Source: Streptomyces tagetis (GTDB taxonomy: Bacteria > Actinomycetota > Actinomycetes > Streptomycetales > Streptomycetaceae). From it: 64,000 bases of DNA. Location of the stretch: positions 184,420 through 248,419 of the forward strand of contig NZ_JAGPNL010000008.1 of assembly GCF_018069565.1 (NCBI RefSeq), read 5' to 3'. Below are positions 16,887 to 25,916 of the stretch, piece after piece. A program made the position numbers and the translations under genes. The notes below the pieces were generated by a model, which was not told the DNA's origin, did not search any database, and was given only the letters and a program-made list of their open reading frames with translations. Numbering within the stretch: the first letter of the stretch is position 1; every line of letters begins with the position of its first letter.

Positions 16887-18007
16887 CAGATCTCCATCCC
16901 GAACGGCCGGGTGAACCGGACGTCACCCTCGACCATGTCTCGCATGTCCTCGACGTTGTGGCGGAACATCAGCATCCGCTCGATGCCGAACCCGAAGGCG
17001 AAGCCGCTGTACTTCTCGGGGTCGACGCCGCAGGCGGTGAGCACCCGCGGGTTGACCATGCCGCAGCCGCCCAGCTCGATCCAGCCTTCGCTGGAGCAGG
17101 TGCGGCAGGGCCGGTCGGGGTTGCCGACGGAGGCGCCCTTGCAGACGTAGCAGAGCATGTCCATCTCGGCGGACGGCTCGGTGAAGGGGAAGAAGTTCGG
17201 CCGCAGCCGGGTCCTCATGCCCTCGCCGAACAGCGACTGGACCATGTGGTCCAGGGTGCCCTTGAGGTCGGCCATGGTCAGGCCCTCGTCGACGGCGAGC
17301 AGCTCGACCTGGTGGAAGACGGGGGTGTGGGTGGCGTCCAGCTCGTCGGTGCGGTACACGCGGCCGGGGCAGATCACGTAGACCGGCGGCTCGCGGTCGA
17401 GCAGGGAGCGGATCTGCACCGGCGAGGTGTGGGTGCGCAGCACGACGCCGGACTCGGTGCCGCCCTCGGGGCCGCGCACGAAGAACGTGTCGGCCTCGCC
17501 GCGGGCCGGGTGGTCCGGGCCGATGTTGAGGGCGTCGAAGTTGAACCACTCGGCCTCGGCCTCGGGGCCCTCGGCGACCTCGTAGCCCATGGCGACGAAG
17601 ACGTCCTCGATGCGCTCCGAGAGCGTGGTGAGCGGGTGGCGGGCGCCGGCCGGGACGCGGTCGTAGGGCAGTGTGACGTCCACCGCCTCCTCGACCAGGA
17701 CTCGGGCGTCGCGCTCGGCCTCCAGTTCGGCCTGGCGGGCGGCGAGCCCCTTGTTGACGGCGCCGCGGGCCTGGCCGACGCGCTTGCCGGCCTCGGCCTT
17801 GGCCTGCGGGGGCAGGGCGCCGATCTCACGGTTGGCCAGCGCCAGCGGGGAGGTGCCGCCGGTGTGGGCGACCTTGGCCTCCTGGAGCGCGTCGAGGGAG
17901 TCCGCGGCGGCGAAGGCGGCGAGCGCCTCGTCCCGCATGCGCTCGATCTCTTCCGGTTTCAACGCCTCGACCTCGACAGGGTCGTACGACTTATTCGGTG
18001 CCGACAT
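16886..18007 (-). CDS. pheS: Phenylalanyl-tRNA synthetase alpha subunit
   Basis: The 373-residue catalytic subunit has an N-terminal coiled coil (about 10-95) and a class II synthetase core. Motif 2 is GRVYRTDELDATHTPVFHQ, ELGGCGMVNPRVL lines the phenylalanine site, and GFGIERMLM is motif 3. The ATG at 18007 opens the operon. A TAGACT -10-like hexamer on the minus strand lies at 18104-18109, about 97 bp upstream. The leader can fold with CGTCTG (18073-18078) against CAGACG (18095-18100). No T-box or Phe-rich leader peptide was found. Confidence 0.98.
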   Translation of the reverse strand: MSAPNKSYDPVEVEALKPEEIERMRDEALAAFAAADSLDALQEAKVAHTGGTSPLALANREIGALPPQAKAEAGKRVGQARGAVNKGLAARQAELEAERDARVLVEEAVDVTLPYDRVPAGARHPLTTLSERIEDVFVAMGYEVAEGPEAEAEWFNFDALNIGPDHPARGEADTFFVRGPEGGTESGVVLRTHTSPVQIRSLLDREPPVYVICPGRVYRTDELDATHTPVFHQVELLAVDEGLTMADLKGTLDHMVQSLFGEGMRTRLRPNFFPFTEPSAEMDMLCYVCKGASVGNPDRPCRTCSSEGWIELGGCGMVNPRVLTACGVDPEKYSGFAFGFGIERMLMFRHNVEDMRDMVEGDVRFTRPFGMEI

Positions 18008-18153
18008 CTCTTCCCGTGCTTCCGATTGGCTGGCTGATGGTCCCCGTCACCGGCTCGTGGACGAAGCGTCTCCGTCTGCGGGACACAAAGGTGCCAGACG
18101 CCGAGTCTAACGGGGCGGGGGAATGCGGATGCGCCCGTGGGGGCCGACGGCTC

Positions 18154-19293
18154 TCAGGTGAGGTACGCCGGTGCCGCCACGGGCAACGTAAATCGGAACT
18201 CGGCCCCGCCGCCGGAGGCCCGGCCGACGGTGATGGTGCCGCCGTGGGCCTCGACGATGCCCTGGACGATGTAGAGCCCGAGGCCGGTGCCGCCGCGCTT
18301 GCTGCCCCGCCAGAAGCGGGTGAAGACGCGGTTCATGGACTCCTCCGGGATACCGGGCCCCTCGTCGCTCACGGTGACCGACGTGCCGGCGTCCTCTCCC
18401 TCACGGGGGGACGCGGTGGGCGTGATGTCGATGGTGACGGTTCCCTCGCCGTGGCGCACCGCGTTTTCCAGCAGGTTGCTGAGCACCTGGTCGATCTTGT
18501 CCGGATCGGCCCACAGGGCGGGCAGCGGCTGGGAGAGGCGGAGCAGGAAGCGGTCGGCGGGCTGGCCCGCGGCGACGTACGCCTGGATGTGGCGGCCTAC
18601 GGCGGCGCCGATGTCGACGGGCTGGCGGCGCACCTCCAGCCGGCCGGAGTCGATGCGGGAGATGTCGAGGAGTTCGGCGATGAGCCGGGTGACCCGGTCG
18701 GCGTCGGCGTCGACGGTCTCCAGCATCAGCCGCTTCTGGTCGTCGGTGAACCGCTCCCACTTGGCCAGCAGCGTCGCGGTGAACCCCTTGACGGAGGTGA
18801 GCGGGGAGCGCAGCTCGTGGGCGACGGTGGCGATCAGCTCGGCGTGGCTGCGCTCGGTGCGGCGGCGGGCCTCGGTGTCGCGCAGGGTGACGACGACGCG
18901 GTGGACGGGGCCGGTGGGCTCGGTGCGCACGTACCGGGCGCAGACGAGGACCTCCCGGCCGCCGGGCAGCAGCAGGTTCCGCTCGGGCTGGCGGACCCGG
19001 ATGGCGAGGCCGCCGTAGGGGTCGGTGAGCTGCCACCAGCGTCGCCCGTCGAGGTCTTCTAAGGGGAGGACCTTCTCCAGGGGCTGTCCCAGCGCGTCGG
19101 CGGCGGCGACCGCGGTGATGCGGACGGCGGCGGTGTTGAAGCAGATGACGTGCCCGTGCTCGTCGGCGACGACGAGTCCGTCGGGCAGGTCGTCGGGGTC
19201 GAGGCCGAGGCCGGTGAGGTCCGCCGGACGGCGCGGCGCGGGGGGACGCCCCGTCCGGCCCGCTCCCGGTGCGCTGCTCGTGCCGACGCTCAT
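18154..19293 (-). CDS. PAS-domain sensor histidine kinase (contains a TTA codon)
   Basis: This 379-residue cytoplasmic kinase has no membrane segment. A PAS-like sensor covers about 25-140. HELRSPLTSVKGF carries the phospho-acceptor His159, followed by N box LSNLLENAVRHG, G1 DEGPGI and G2 GGTGLGLYIV. No response regulator gene is adjacent, so it is an orphan. Start ATG 19293 is preceded by AGAGGTGGGG; the frame continues upstream but without good signals. Leu78 is encoded by TTA at 19060-19062, inside the PAS region and independent of the start choice. In Streptomyces this makes translation depend on the bldA tRNA. Confidence 0.92.
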   Translation of the reverse strand: MSVGTSSAPGAGRTGRPPAPRRPADLTGLGLDPDDLPDGLVVADEHGHVICFNTAAVRITAVAAADALGQPLEKVLPLEDLDGRRWWQLTDPYGGLAIRVRQPERNLLLPGGREVLVCARYVRTEPTGPVHRVVVTLRDTEARRRTERSHAELIATVAHELRSPLTSVKGFTATLLAKWERFTDDQKRLMLETVDADADRVTRLIAELLDISRIDSGRLEVRRQPVDIGAAVGRHIQAYVAAGQPADRFLLRLSQPLPALWADPDKIDQVLSNLLENAVRHGEGTVTIDITPTASPREGEDAGTSVTVSDEGPGIPEESMNRVFTRFWRGSKRGGTGLGLYIVQGIVEAHGGTITVGRASGGGAEFRFTLPVAAPAYLT

Positions 19294-19342
19294 CCCCGTA
19301 CCCCACCTCTCAGCCGCGCAGGGCCCCGCGCTGGTCAGCCTA

Positions 19343-20203
<861 letters not shown>

Positions 20204-20291
20204 GTGTTCACCTTCGTCAGCGACTCTCCGCCGCGACGGGGTCGGGCCACGACGGCGGTTGTGGGATGCCGGCGGCGGATCGCCGCCGACG

Positions 20292-20329
20292 CAGCAGGAC
20301 CCGCAGGCTTCAGCCTGCGGGTCCTGCTG
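20292..20329 (-). terminator. Hairpin terminator of infC-rpmI-rplT
   Basis: A perfect 17-bp stem spans 20292-20308 and 20313-20329 with the loop TTCA. The arms contain CAGGACCCGCAGGC and its complement. It lies 28 bp beyond the rplT stop and insulates the ribosomal operon from the methyltransferase gene. Confidence 0.9.
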
Positions 20330-20356
20330 TCACGTCGGCTCGGTGCGAGCGCAGCG

Positions 20357-20740
20357 TCACGCGGCCTTCGGCGCGTTGACGTCGCTCGGCAGCGCCTTCT
20401 GCGCGACCTCGACGAGCGCGGCGAACGCGCCGGCGTCGTTGACGGCCAGCTCGGCCAGGATCTTGCGGTCCACCTCGATGTTGGCGGCCTTCAGACCCTG
20501 GATGAAGCGGTTGTACGTGATGCCGTTGGCGCGGGCCGCAGCGTTGATGCGCTGGATCCAGAGCTGGCGGAAGTCACCCTTGCGCTTCTTGCGGTCGTTG
20601 TAGTTGTAGACCAGCGAGTGGGTGACCTGCTCCTTGGCCTTGCGGTACAGGCGCGAACGCTGACCGCGGTAGCCGGAGGCCTGCTCGAGGATCGCCCGGC
20701 GCTTCTTGTGGGCGTTGACTGCCCGCTTGACGCGTGCCAC
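20357..20740 (-). CDS. rplT: 50S ribosomal protein L20
   Basis: This 127-residue basic protein matches L20: KRAVNAHKKRRAILEQASGY, then GQRSRLYRKAKEQV, RRKRKGDFRQLWIQRINAA-like block and NRFIQGLKAANIEVDRKIL. It is an early 23S rRNA assembly protein. GTG start at 20740. It is third in infC-rpmI-rplT; in firmicutes and enterobacteria L20 represses this operon, so autoregulation is possible here. Confidence 0.99.
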   Translation of the reverse strand: MARVKRAVNAHKKRRAILEQASGYRGQRSRLYRKAKEQVTHSLVYNYNDRKKRKGDFRQLWIQRINAAARANGITYNRFIQGLKAANIEVDRKILAELAVNDAGAFAALVEVAQKALPSDVNAPKAA

Positions 20741-20849
20741 TTGTTAACTCCTTGTAGCGGGGCCGCGGTGGTCCTGACGCGGCCCGGAATCGAATGGGTC
20801 CCGGTCCTGACGGACGGCGCGCGCGGCCGGGTGGCCGGGCGCCGTCACG

Positions 20850-21044
20850 TCACTTGCCGAGAAGCTTCTTGATCTTCTTGGCGTCGCCCGGGGCCATCTC
20901 GGCGTTGCCGGTGAGGCGACGCGTCACACGGGACGACTTGTGCTCGAGCAGGTGGCGCTTGCCGGCGCGCTCACGCAGCACCTTGCCGGAGCCGGTGACC
21001 TTGAAGCGCTTGCTGGCACCGCTGTGCGTCTTGTTCTTCGGCAT
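20850..21044 (-). CDS. rpmI: 50S ribosomal protein L35
   Basis: This 64-residue basic protein begins MPKNKTHSGASKRFKVTGSG and ends with the Lys-rich tail KKIKKLLGK, typical of L35. ATG 21044 is chosen; upstream codons in frame are not conserved. It is the middle gene of infC-rpmI-rplT, 109 bp before rplT on the same strand. Confidence 0.98.
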   Translation of the reverse strand: MPKNKTHSGASKRFKVTGSGKVLRERAGKRHLLEHKSSRVTRRLTGNAEMAPGDAKKIKKLLGK

Positions 21045-21153
21045 AGCGCCGTTCTCTCCTCGTCGGTGGCACTCCGGTGCCCGGTCGTGAAACCGGGCAC
21101 GGTGGAGCGTCGCTCTTGTATCGGATACGACCGGGGGACTCACGCCCCCCGGA

Positions 21154-21840
21154 TCATGCCTCGGCCGGAGCCTCGGTCTCGGCCGGAGCCTCGGCTTCGA
21201 CCTCGGCGCCTTCCTCGGTCTCCTCGGTCTCGTCGGTCTCCGCGGCGTTCTGCGAGCGGCCGGGGTGGGCCTTCGCCTCCGCCTTGCGGGCCTCCTGCGC
21301 CTGGCGAGCCTCGGCCATCGCCTCGGTCTTCTTCTTGTGCGGACCGAGGACCATGATCATGTTGCGACCGTCCTGCTTCGGGTTCGACTCCACGAAACCG
21401 AGGTCCTGGACGTCTTCCGCGAGCCGCTGCAGCAGCCGGTAGCCGAGCTCCGGCCGGGACTGCTCACGACCGCGGAACATGATCGTGATCTTGACCTTGT
21501 CGCCCTGCTTGAGGAACCGGACGACATGACCCTTCTTGGTGTCATAGTCGTGCGGGTCGATCTTCGGCCGGAGCTTCATCTCCTTGATGACCGTGTGCGC
21601 CTGGTTCTTGCGCGCCTCACGGGCCTTCATGGCCGACTCGTACTTGAACTTCCCGTAGTCCATGAGCTTGCACACGGGCGGACGGGCGTTCGCCGCGACC
21701 TCGACGAGGTCGAGATCGTACTCCTGCGCAAGCTCCAGGGCCTTGGCAAGCGGGACAATCCCGACCTGCTCGCCGCTGGGACCGACAAGTCGCACCTCGG
21801 GAACGCGAATCCGGTCGTTGATGCGGGGCTCGGCGCTGAT
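21154..21840 (-). CDS. infC: Translation initiation factor IF-3, probable AUC start
   Basis: IF-3 guards start-codon selection on the 30S subunit. The core begins SAEPRINDRIRVPEVRLVGP. The N-domain ends with PPVCKLMDYGKFKYE, and the C-domain contains KEMKLRPKIDPHDYDTK and KVKITIMFRGRE. No ATG, GTG or TTG lies at the conserved N-terminus. Instead ATC at 21840-21838 follows AGGAGG (21850-21845) with a 4-base gap. IF-3 genes are known for rare start codons (AUU in E. coli), which let the factor repress itself. An ATG at 21924 is in frame but has no ribosome binding site. The C-terminal 50 residues form an acidic Glu/Ala/Thr tail absent from E. coli IF-3. Confidence 0.95.
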   Translation of the reverse strand: MSAEPRINDRIRVPEVRLVGPSGEQVGIVPLAKALELAQEYDLDLVEVAANARPPVCKLMDYGKFKYESAMKAREARKNQAHTVIKEMKLRPKIDPHDYDTKKGHVVRFLKQGDKVKITIMFRGREQSRPELGYRLLQRLAEDVQDLGFVESNPKQDGRNMIMVLGPHKKKTEAMAEARQAQEARKAEAKAHPGRSQNAAETDETEETEEGAEVEAEAPAETEAPAEA

Positions 21841-21925
21841 GGATCCTCCTCGGTAGCACCACGCGGCGGTCTGGCGGACGGCCGCGTTACGTCTGGGTTC
21901 TTGGACCTGACCGCACCGACGCACG

Positions 21926-21955
21926 AAAAATGCCCCGGACGATCACAGGCGGGGC
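21926..21955 (-). terminator. Candidate attenuator in the infC leader
   Basis: On the minus strand GCCCCG (21955-21950) pairs with CGGGGC (21937-21932) and is followed by ATTTTT (21931-21926), a rare U-tract in this genome. It sits 85 bp before the infC start. An identical GCCCCG at 21998-21993 could take over the same partner and disrupt the terminator. This is the layout of a transcription attenuator. The inducer is unknown; L20 or IF-3 control is a reasonable guess. Confidence 0.5.
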
Positions 21956-22239
21956 TCCTCGGACTACTACCGGAGCACCGCCGCGATGGCCGCGGGGCGC
22001 GATTTCGGGCCGGTCGCCGCCACGAGGACGGAACCGCCTGACCGGTGACCCGCCGCCCCCAAGGACGGCCAGGTGGGAGTTCGGAGCCTCCACTTGTGGG
22101 CCGGGCTCGCACTGCCATGGGCGCGCGTGTCCGACCGGTCGTTACACAAGGTTAGCAGTTCGGGAACGCCCGCGCTAACCCGGTCTCCCCCGCCCTCCTG
22201 CCGTCGAGGGGGCGGTCGCGGGGCCCTATCGTGTGCGGC

Positions 22240-22596
22240 ATGAGTGAGACCCCGCCAAAGACGCCCGACTTCGATGCCATGACCCGCGACATCGCCGAGG
22301 TCCCCGCGGTCGAGGTGATCGTGACGGTCGCCGTCAACCTGATGAGCGCCGCGGCCGTGAAGCTCGGTCTGTCCGACGAGGGCGAGGCCCACAAGGACCT
22401 GGACGAGGCCCGCAAGCTGGTGCACGCGCTGGCCGGGCTGCTGGACGCGAGCGCGACCGAGATCAGTTCCTTCCACGCGGCGCCGCTGCGCGACGGCCTG
22501 AAGTCGCTCCAGCTCGCCTTCCGCGAGGCGTCCCTGATCCCGGACGAGCCGGGCCAGGGACCGGGCGAGAAGTACACCGGCGCGGTCTACGGCTGA
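22240..22596 (+). CDS. DUF1844 domain protein
   Basis: This 118-residue acidic protein has the DUF1844 core: VPAVEVIVTVAVNLMSAAAVKLGL followed by KDLDEARKLVHALAGLLDA. It is helical and probably soluble. The function is unknown. It lies beside infC in Streptomyces, divergently transcribed. ATG 22240 is the first credible start. The gene ends 48 bp before the convergent SseB gene. Confidence 0.9.
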   Translation: MSETPPKTPDFDAMTRDIAEVPAVEVIVTVAVNLMSAAAVKLGLSDEGEAHKDLDEARKLVHALAGLLDASATEISSFHAAPLRDGLKSLQLAFREASLIPDEPGQGPGEKYTGAVYG

Positions 22597-22644
22597 CCCG
22601 CCCGGGGCCCGGTCCCCCGGGGCCGGGTCCTCCGGGGCCCGGTC

Positions 22645-23388
22645 CTAGGAGCGGGCCTCTTCCCGTACGTACAAGGGCTCGCCCGGCGGCGTCGCCCCGG
22701 CCGGCAGTACCGCCAGGTCGAGGCCGCGCACCAGGCGGGCCCGCAGCGTCTCGTCGGCGGCCATCCGCCCGGCGACGGCGCGGGCGGCCTCGGCGGGGGC
22801 CGCGGCCGGGTCGAGGACGAGGGCCAGGGTGCCGTCGGCCTGGCCGGGGCCGAGGTGGGCGCGGAGCACGGCGGGCTCGGCGGCCACGGCCCGGCGCACG
22901 GCCTCGACGACGGCCGGGTCGGCGAGCGGATCGGTGCTCGTACGGCCCTCGGCGAGCGCGATCAGGGCCTGTCCGGTCAGTTCGAACGGCACCGGTCCGG
23001 CCAGGTCCAGTACGACCGTGTCCGCCTTCTCGTGCGCGGCGGCCTGGAGCGCCTGGTGCAGCGGGACGGCGACCGGACGGGCGGCGGGGTCCCAGCGGGC
23101 GAGGGAGTCGGTGGAGGTGAAGGCGGGAAGCGCGGTGCGTCGGCCGGCCTTCAGGGTGGGGACGGCCATGTCGCTGGTCTTCTCGCGGCGCAGCCCGTTC
23201 TCGTCCTCCTCCACCTCGCCGAGGACGGCCACGACGGGCACCAGCAGCCGGGTGCCCTTGAGGGCGGTGAGGACCGGTTCGAGCGCGGTGCGGTCCTCGG
23301 CCCACGCCGCGAGCGCCGCGCTCAGCCGGGGGTCGGCGGAGCCGTCGTCGTCGGCGTACGGGGAGTCGGGGATGTTCTTGTCGGCCAC
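22645..23388 (-). CDS. SseB-family protein
   Basis: This 247-residue protein carries an SseB-like N-terminal domain (about 20-135): LSAALAAWAEDRTALEPVLTALKGTRLLVPV, AVPTLKAGRRTALPAFTSTDSL and PLHQALQAAA. The C-terminal half is variable. The name derives from a serine-sensitivity enhancer, but the molecular role of actinobacterial members is not known. GTG start at 23388. It is convergent with the DUF1844 gene. Confidence 0.85.
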   Translation of the reverse strand: MADKNIPDSPYADDDGSADPRLSAALAAWAEDRTALEPVLTALKGTRLLVPVVAVLGEVEEDENGLRREKTSDMAVPTLKAGRRTALPAFTSTDSLARWDPAARPVAVPLHQALQAAAHEKADTVVLDLAGPVPFELTGQALIALAEGRTSTDPLADPAVVEAVRRAVAAEPAVLRAHLGPGQADGTLALVLDPAAAPAEAARAVAGRMAADETLRARLVRGLDLAVLPAGATPPGEPLYVREEARS

Positions 23389-23453
23389 GGTCCCGACCCT
23401 ACCGAGGGACCGGCCGTCCCTCCCGCGCGGGCCCGGACGGACCGGGTGTCCGG

Positions 23454-23536
23454 GGCCGGGCGGACCGGGTCACCGGGCCGGGCGGACCGGGTCACGGTGG
23501 CCCGGCGGGTCCTGGTGGCGCGGCGGGTCCTGGTGG
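23454..23536. repeat. G-rich direct repeats in an intergenic region
   Basis: A 20-bp sequence beginning GGCCGGGCGG recurs at 23454-23473 and 23476-23495 (22-bp period). A 16-bp sequence CGGCGGGTCCTGGTGG recurs at 23503-23518 and 23521-23536 (18-bp period). The plus strand is very rich in GGG runs and could form G-quadruplexes. This 312-bp gap lies between divergent SseB and beta-lactamase-fold genes and holds no other gene I can see. Confidence 0.8.
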
Positions 23537-23700
23537 GTGTGGTCGTCGGATGTTGTCGTTGGGCGTGGTCGTCGGTGGGGGCGGGGTGGTCGGGGTGCCG
23601 CTCGGAGGTGGTCGGCCTTCACGGGATTCTCAGGCGCCGCTGACCGGGTTCTCATCCGGCACCTGGGGCACGCACAGGGACCGGCCGCAGCATCGCCGCC

Positions 23701-24630
23701 ATGGAACCCACCCGTACCGGCCGGGGCCGCCGCCGTGTCGTGCCGTCCGCCGCCCTCGCCGTCGCCGTCGCCCTCCTCGGTGTCACGGGGGCGGGCACCG
23801 GGTACGTGACGGCGCCGCTGTCCCTGGCCACCTGGCCCGTATCGTCGTCGGCGTCGGGTGACACGGGTGGGGAGGCCGGGGTGGACGGGGCGGACGGTAC
23901 GGCGGAGGCTGCCGTGGACCATGACGCGCTGCTGGCGGAGGCCATGACGGCGGTGCCCGTGCCGGACGGCGCCGAGGTGTCGGTGGCGGTGCTCGACCCG
24001 GACTCCGGCCGCGCCGCCTCGTACGGGGCGGGCCCCTTCGAGACCGCCAGCATCGTCAAGGTCGACGTCCTGGCGACGCTGCTGCTCCGGGCGGGCGACG
24101 AGGGACGTGAGCTGACCGGCGAGGAGACGGCACAGGCCGCCGCGATGATCGAGCACAGCGACAACGACGCGACCTCCGCCCTGTGGCGGACGATCGGCGG
24201 CGCGCAGGGCCTCGACGCGGCGAACGCGCGGTTCGGACTGAGGGAGACGACGGCCGGCGAGGACGGCCTGTGGGGGCTCACCCGGACCACGGCGCGTGAC
24301 CAGATCACCCTGCTGCGGCAGGTGTTCGTGGCGAAGGGCTCCCTGCTGGACGCGGACGCGCGGGCGTACGTACGGACGCTGATGGGGCGGATCGCCGAGG
24401 GCCAGCGGTGGGGCGTGTCGGCGGCGGCCGACGGTTCGGCGTGGGCGCTGAAGAACGGCTGGCTGCGGCGGAGCACGACGGGGCTGTGGGTGATCGACAG
24501 CGTCGGGCGGGTGACGTCCGGGGGCCGTGAGGTCCTGGTGGCGGTGCTGACCCGGGGCGGGGCGACGCGGGAAGCGGGCATCTCGCTGGCCGAGGCGACC
24601 GCACGGGCGGCGGTCGGCGTGGTGGCGTGA
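23701..24630 (+). CDS. Secreted class A beta-lactamase-fold serine hydrolase
   Basis: This 309-residue protein starts with a basic segment and a hydrophobic helix (about 15-40), a signal peptide or anchor. The penicillin-recognising fold is supported by S117-x-x-K120 (ASIVKVD), SDN at 153-155 (EHSDNDAT) and K251-N-G (ALKNGW) in place of the usual K-T-G. An Omega-loop Glu is not obvious in the GLWGLT region. It may be a low-activity beta-lactamase or a peptidoglycan hydrolase/carboxypeptidase; the substrate is open. ATG 23701 is the only ATG start. Its stop lies in the first copy of a 23-bp tandem repeat. Confidence 0.85.
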   Translation: MEPTRTGRGRRRVVPSAALAVAVALLGVTGAGTGYVTAPLSLATWPVSSSASGDTGGEAGVDGADGTAEAAVDHDALLAEAMTAVPVPDGAEVSVAVLDPDSGRAASYGAGPFETASIVKVDVLATLLLRAGDEGRELTGEETAQAAAMIEHSDNDATSALWRTIGGAQGLDAANARFGLRETTAGEDGLWGLTRTTARDQITLLRQVFVAKGSLLDADARAYVRTLMGRIAEGQRWGVSAAADGSAWALKNGWLRRSTTGLWVIDSVGRVTSGGREVLVAVLTRGGATREAGISLAEATARAAVGVVA

Positions 24631-24710
24631 GCCTTGTGGCGGGACGGCGTGAGTCCTGTGGCCGTGGTGGCGTGAGTCCTGTGGCCGTGGTGGCGTGAGT
24701 CCTGTGGCCG
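24624..24710. repeat. 23-bp tandem repeat containing the upstream stop codon
   Basis: The unit begins GGCGTGAGTCCTGTGGCC. Three near-identical copies start at 24646, 24669 and 24692, and a diverged 22-bp copy starts at 24624, where GGCGTGA includes the serine hydrolase TGA stop. The array seems to have grown from the gene's 3' end. Confidence 0.92.
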
Positions 24711-24737
24711 GGGCCCTGGTGCCTTGGGCTCGTGGGG

Positions 24738-25916
24738 TCAGAAGGGTTCGGGGCGGTTGCGGCGACCCCGCCAGAGGATGACGGCGGTGACGATCAGTAC
24801 GCCGCCCGCGCTGCCGGCCAGCGGGGCCGCCCACGCCGCGGGCCCGTCGTCGGAGTCGGCGGCTTGCGGTCCGGTGCCGAAGAACTTGTCGCCGTGGGCC
24901 GTGGAGTCGACGCCCTCCGGCGTGAGGCGGGCCGCCGCCTCGATGGCCGCCGCGGGGTCCACGAGGCCGAAGCCCCGGGAGTCGTCCCGGCCGCCCGTGG
25001 GGGCGTTGCGGGCGGTGTCCTCCAGGAGCCTCTTGACCTGGGCCGGGGTGAGGTCCGGGTGGGCCGCCCTGACCAGTGCGGCGGCCCCGGAGACGAAGGC
25101 GGCGGCGGCGCTGGTGCCCCAGCCCTCGTAGTACCGGTGGTCGGGGTCGGCGATGATCACGTCGACGCCGGGGGCGCTGACGGTGGCGTACCAGCGGCGG
25201 GTGGAGAAGGCGGCGCGGGTGCCGTAGCGGTCGACGGCGGTCGCGGCGATCACGCCGGGGTAGGCGGCCGGGTAGGAGACGTGGTCGCCCTTCTCGCCGC
25301 CGTTGCCCGCGGAGGCGACGACGACCACGCCCTGGCGCAGGGCGTACTGGATGGCCTCGTCCTCGGATGCCTCGGGGTGGGCGGAGTCCGAGTCGTCGCC
25401 GAGGGAGAGGTTGATGACGTCGGCCCCGTTGTCGGCGGCCCAGCGGATGCCCTCGGCGAGCGCGTTGCCGCGGCTCTCGCGGGCCTTGGCGCGGGCCGGG
25501 TCGCCGTCCTCCAGGATCACCCGGACGGGCAGGATGCCGGCCTCGGGGGCGATGCCCAGGACGCCGTCGCCGTTGCCGGGCCCGTGGCCGTGACCGGCGA
25601 TGATCCCGGCCATGGCGGTGCCGTGCCGGGCCCACGCCCGGTCGCCCTCGCTCGCGCCGAAGCCGACCAGGTCCTTGCCGGGCAGGACGTTGCCGACGAG
25701 GTCGGGGTGGTCGGCCTCGACCCCGGTGTCCAGCACGGCGACGGTGACGCCGGCGCCCTTGGTGGTCCGCCAGACCTCCTGGGTGCGCAGGGCGTCCAGG
25801 CCCCACTGCTGGGCGCGGATGCCGTCGGCGTGGGCGGCGGGCGCCGGGACGAGGGCGAGGGCTGCGGCGAGGAAGAGGCTCAGGGCGGCCGTCCGCCGGG
25901 TTCCGTTGGTGTTCAC
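24738..25916 (-). CDS. Mycosin-like subtilisin serine protease (type VII secretion-associated)
   Basis: This 392-residue S8 protease has a signal peptide (cleavage near APAAHA-D, residue 30). The catalytic triad is D63 (VLDTGV), H98 (RHGTAMAG) and S269 (GTSAAAAFVSG), with oxyanion Asn204 (SAGNGG). A C-terminal membrane anchor (about 367-385) ends in RRNRPEPF. Mature start DGIRAQQWGLDALRTQEVW and the C-terminal anchor are the mycosin (MycP) plan. Mycosins are needed for ESX/type VII secretion, yet no ESX components are in view. GTG 25916 overlaps the stop of the repeat-protein gene (GTGA), so the two are translationally coupled. Confidence 0.92.
   Translation of the reverse strand: MNTNGTRRTAALSLFLAAALALVPAPAAHADGIRAQQWGLDALRTQEVWRTTKGAGVTVAVLDTGVEADHPDLVGNVLPGKDLVGFGASEGDRAWARHGTAMAGIIAGHGHGPGNGDGVLGIAPEAGILPVRVILEDGDPARAKARESRGNALAEGIRWAADNGADVINLSLGDDSDSAHPEASEDEAIQYALRQGVVVVASAGNGGEKGDHVSYPAAYPGVIAATAVDRYGTRAAFSTRRWYATVSAPGVDVIIADPDHRYYEGWGTSAAAAFVSGAAALVRAAHPDLTPAQVKRLLEDTARNAPTGGRDDSRGFGLVDPAAAIEAAARLTPEGVDSTAHGDKFFGTGPQAADSDDGPAAWAAPLAGSAGGVLIVTAVILWRGRRNRPEPF

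Noticed and set aside
18008..18153. T-box or Phe-rich leader peptide before pheS
   Set aside because: No T-box sequence, specifier loop or run of Phe codons is present. Only a short stem and a -10-like hexamer are seen.
21370..21395. GGTTCGACTCC resembling a tRNA T-loop
   Set aside because: It lies within infC codons and no acceptor or anticodon stem can be formed around it.
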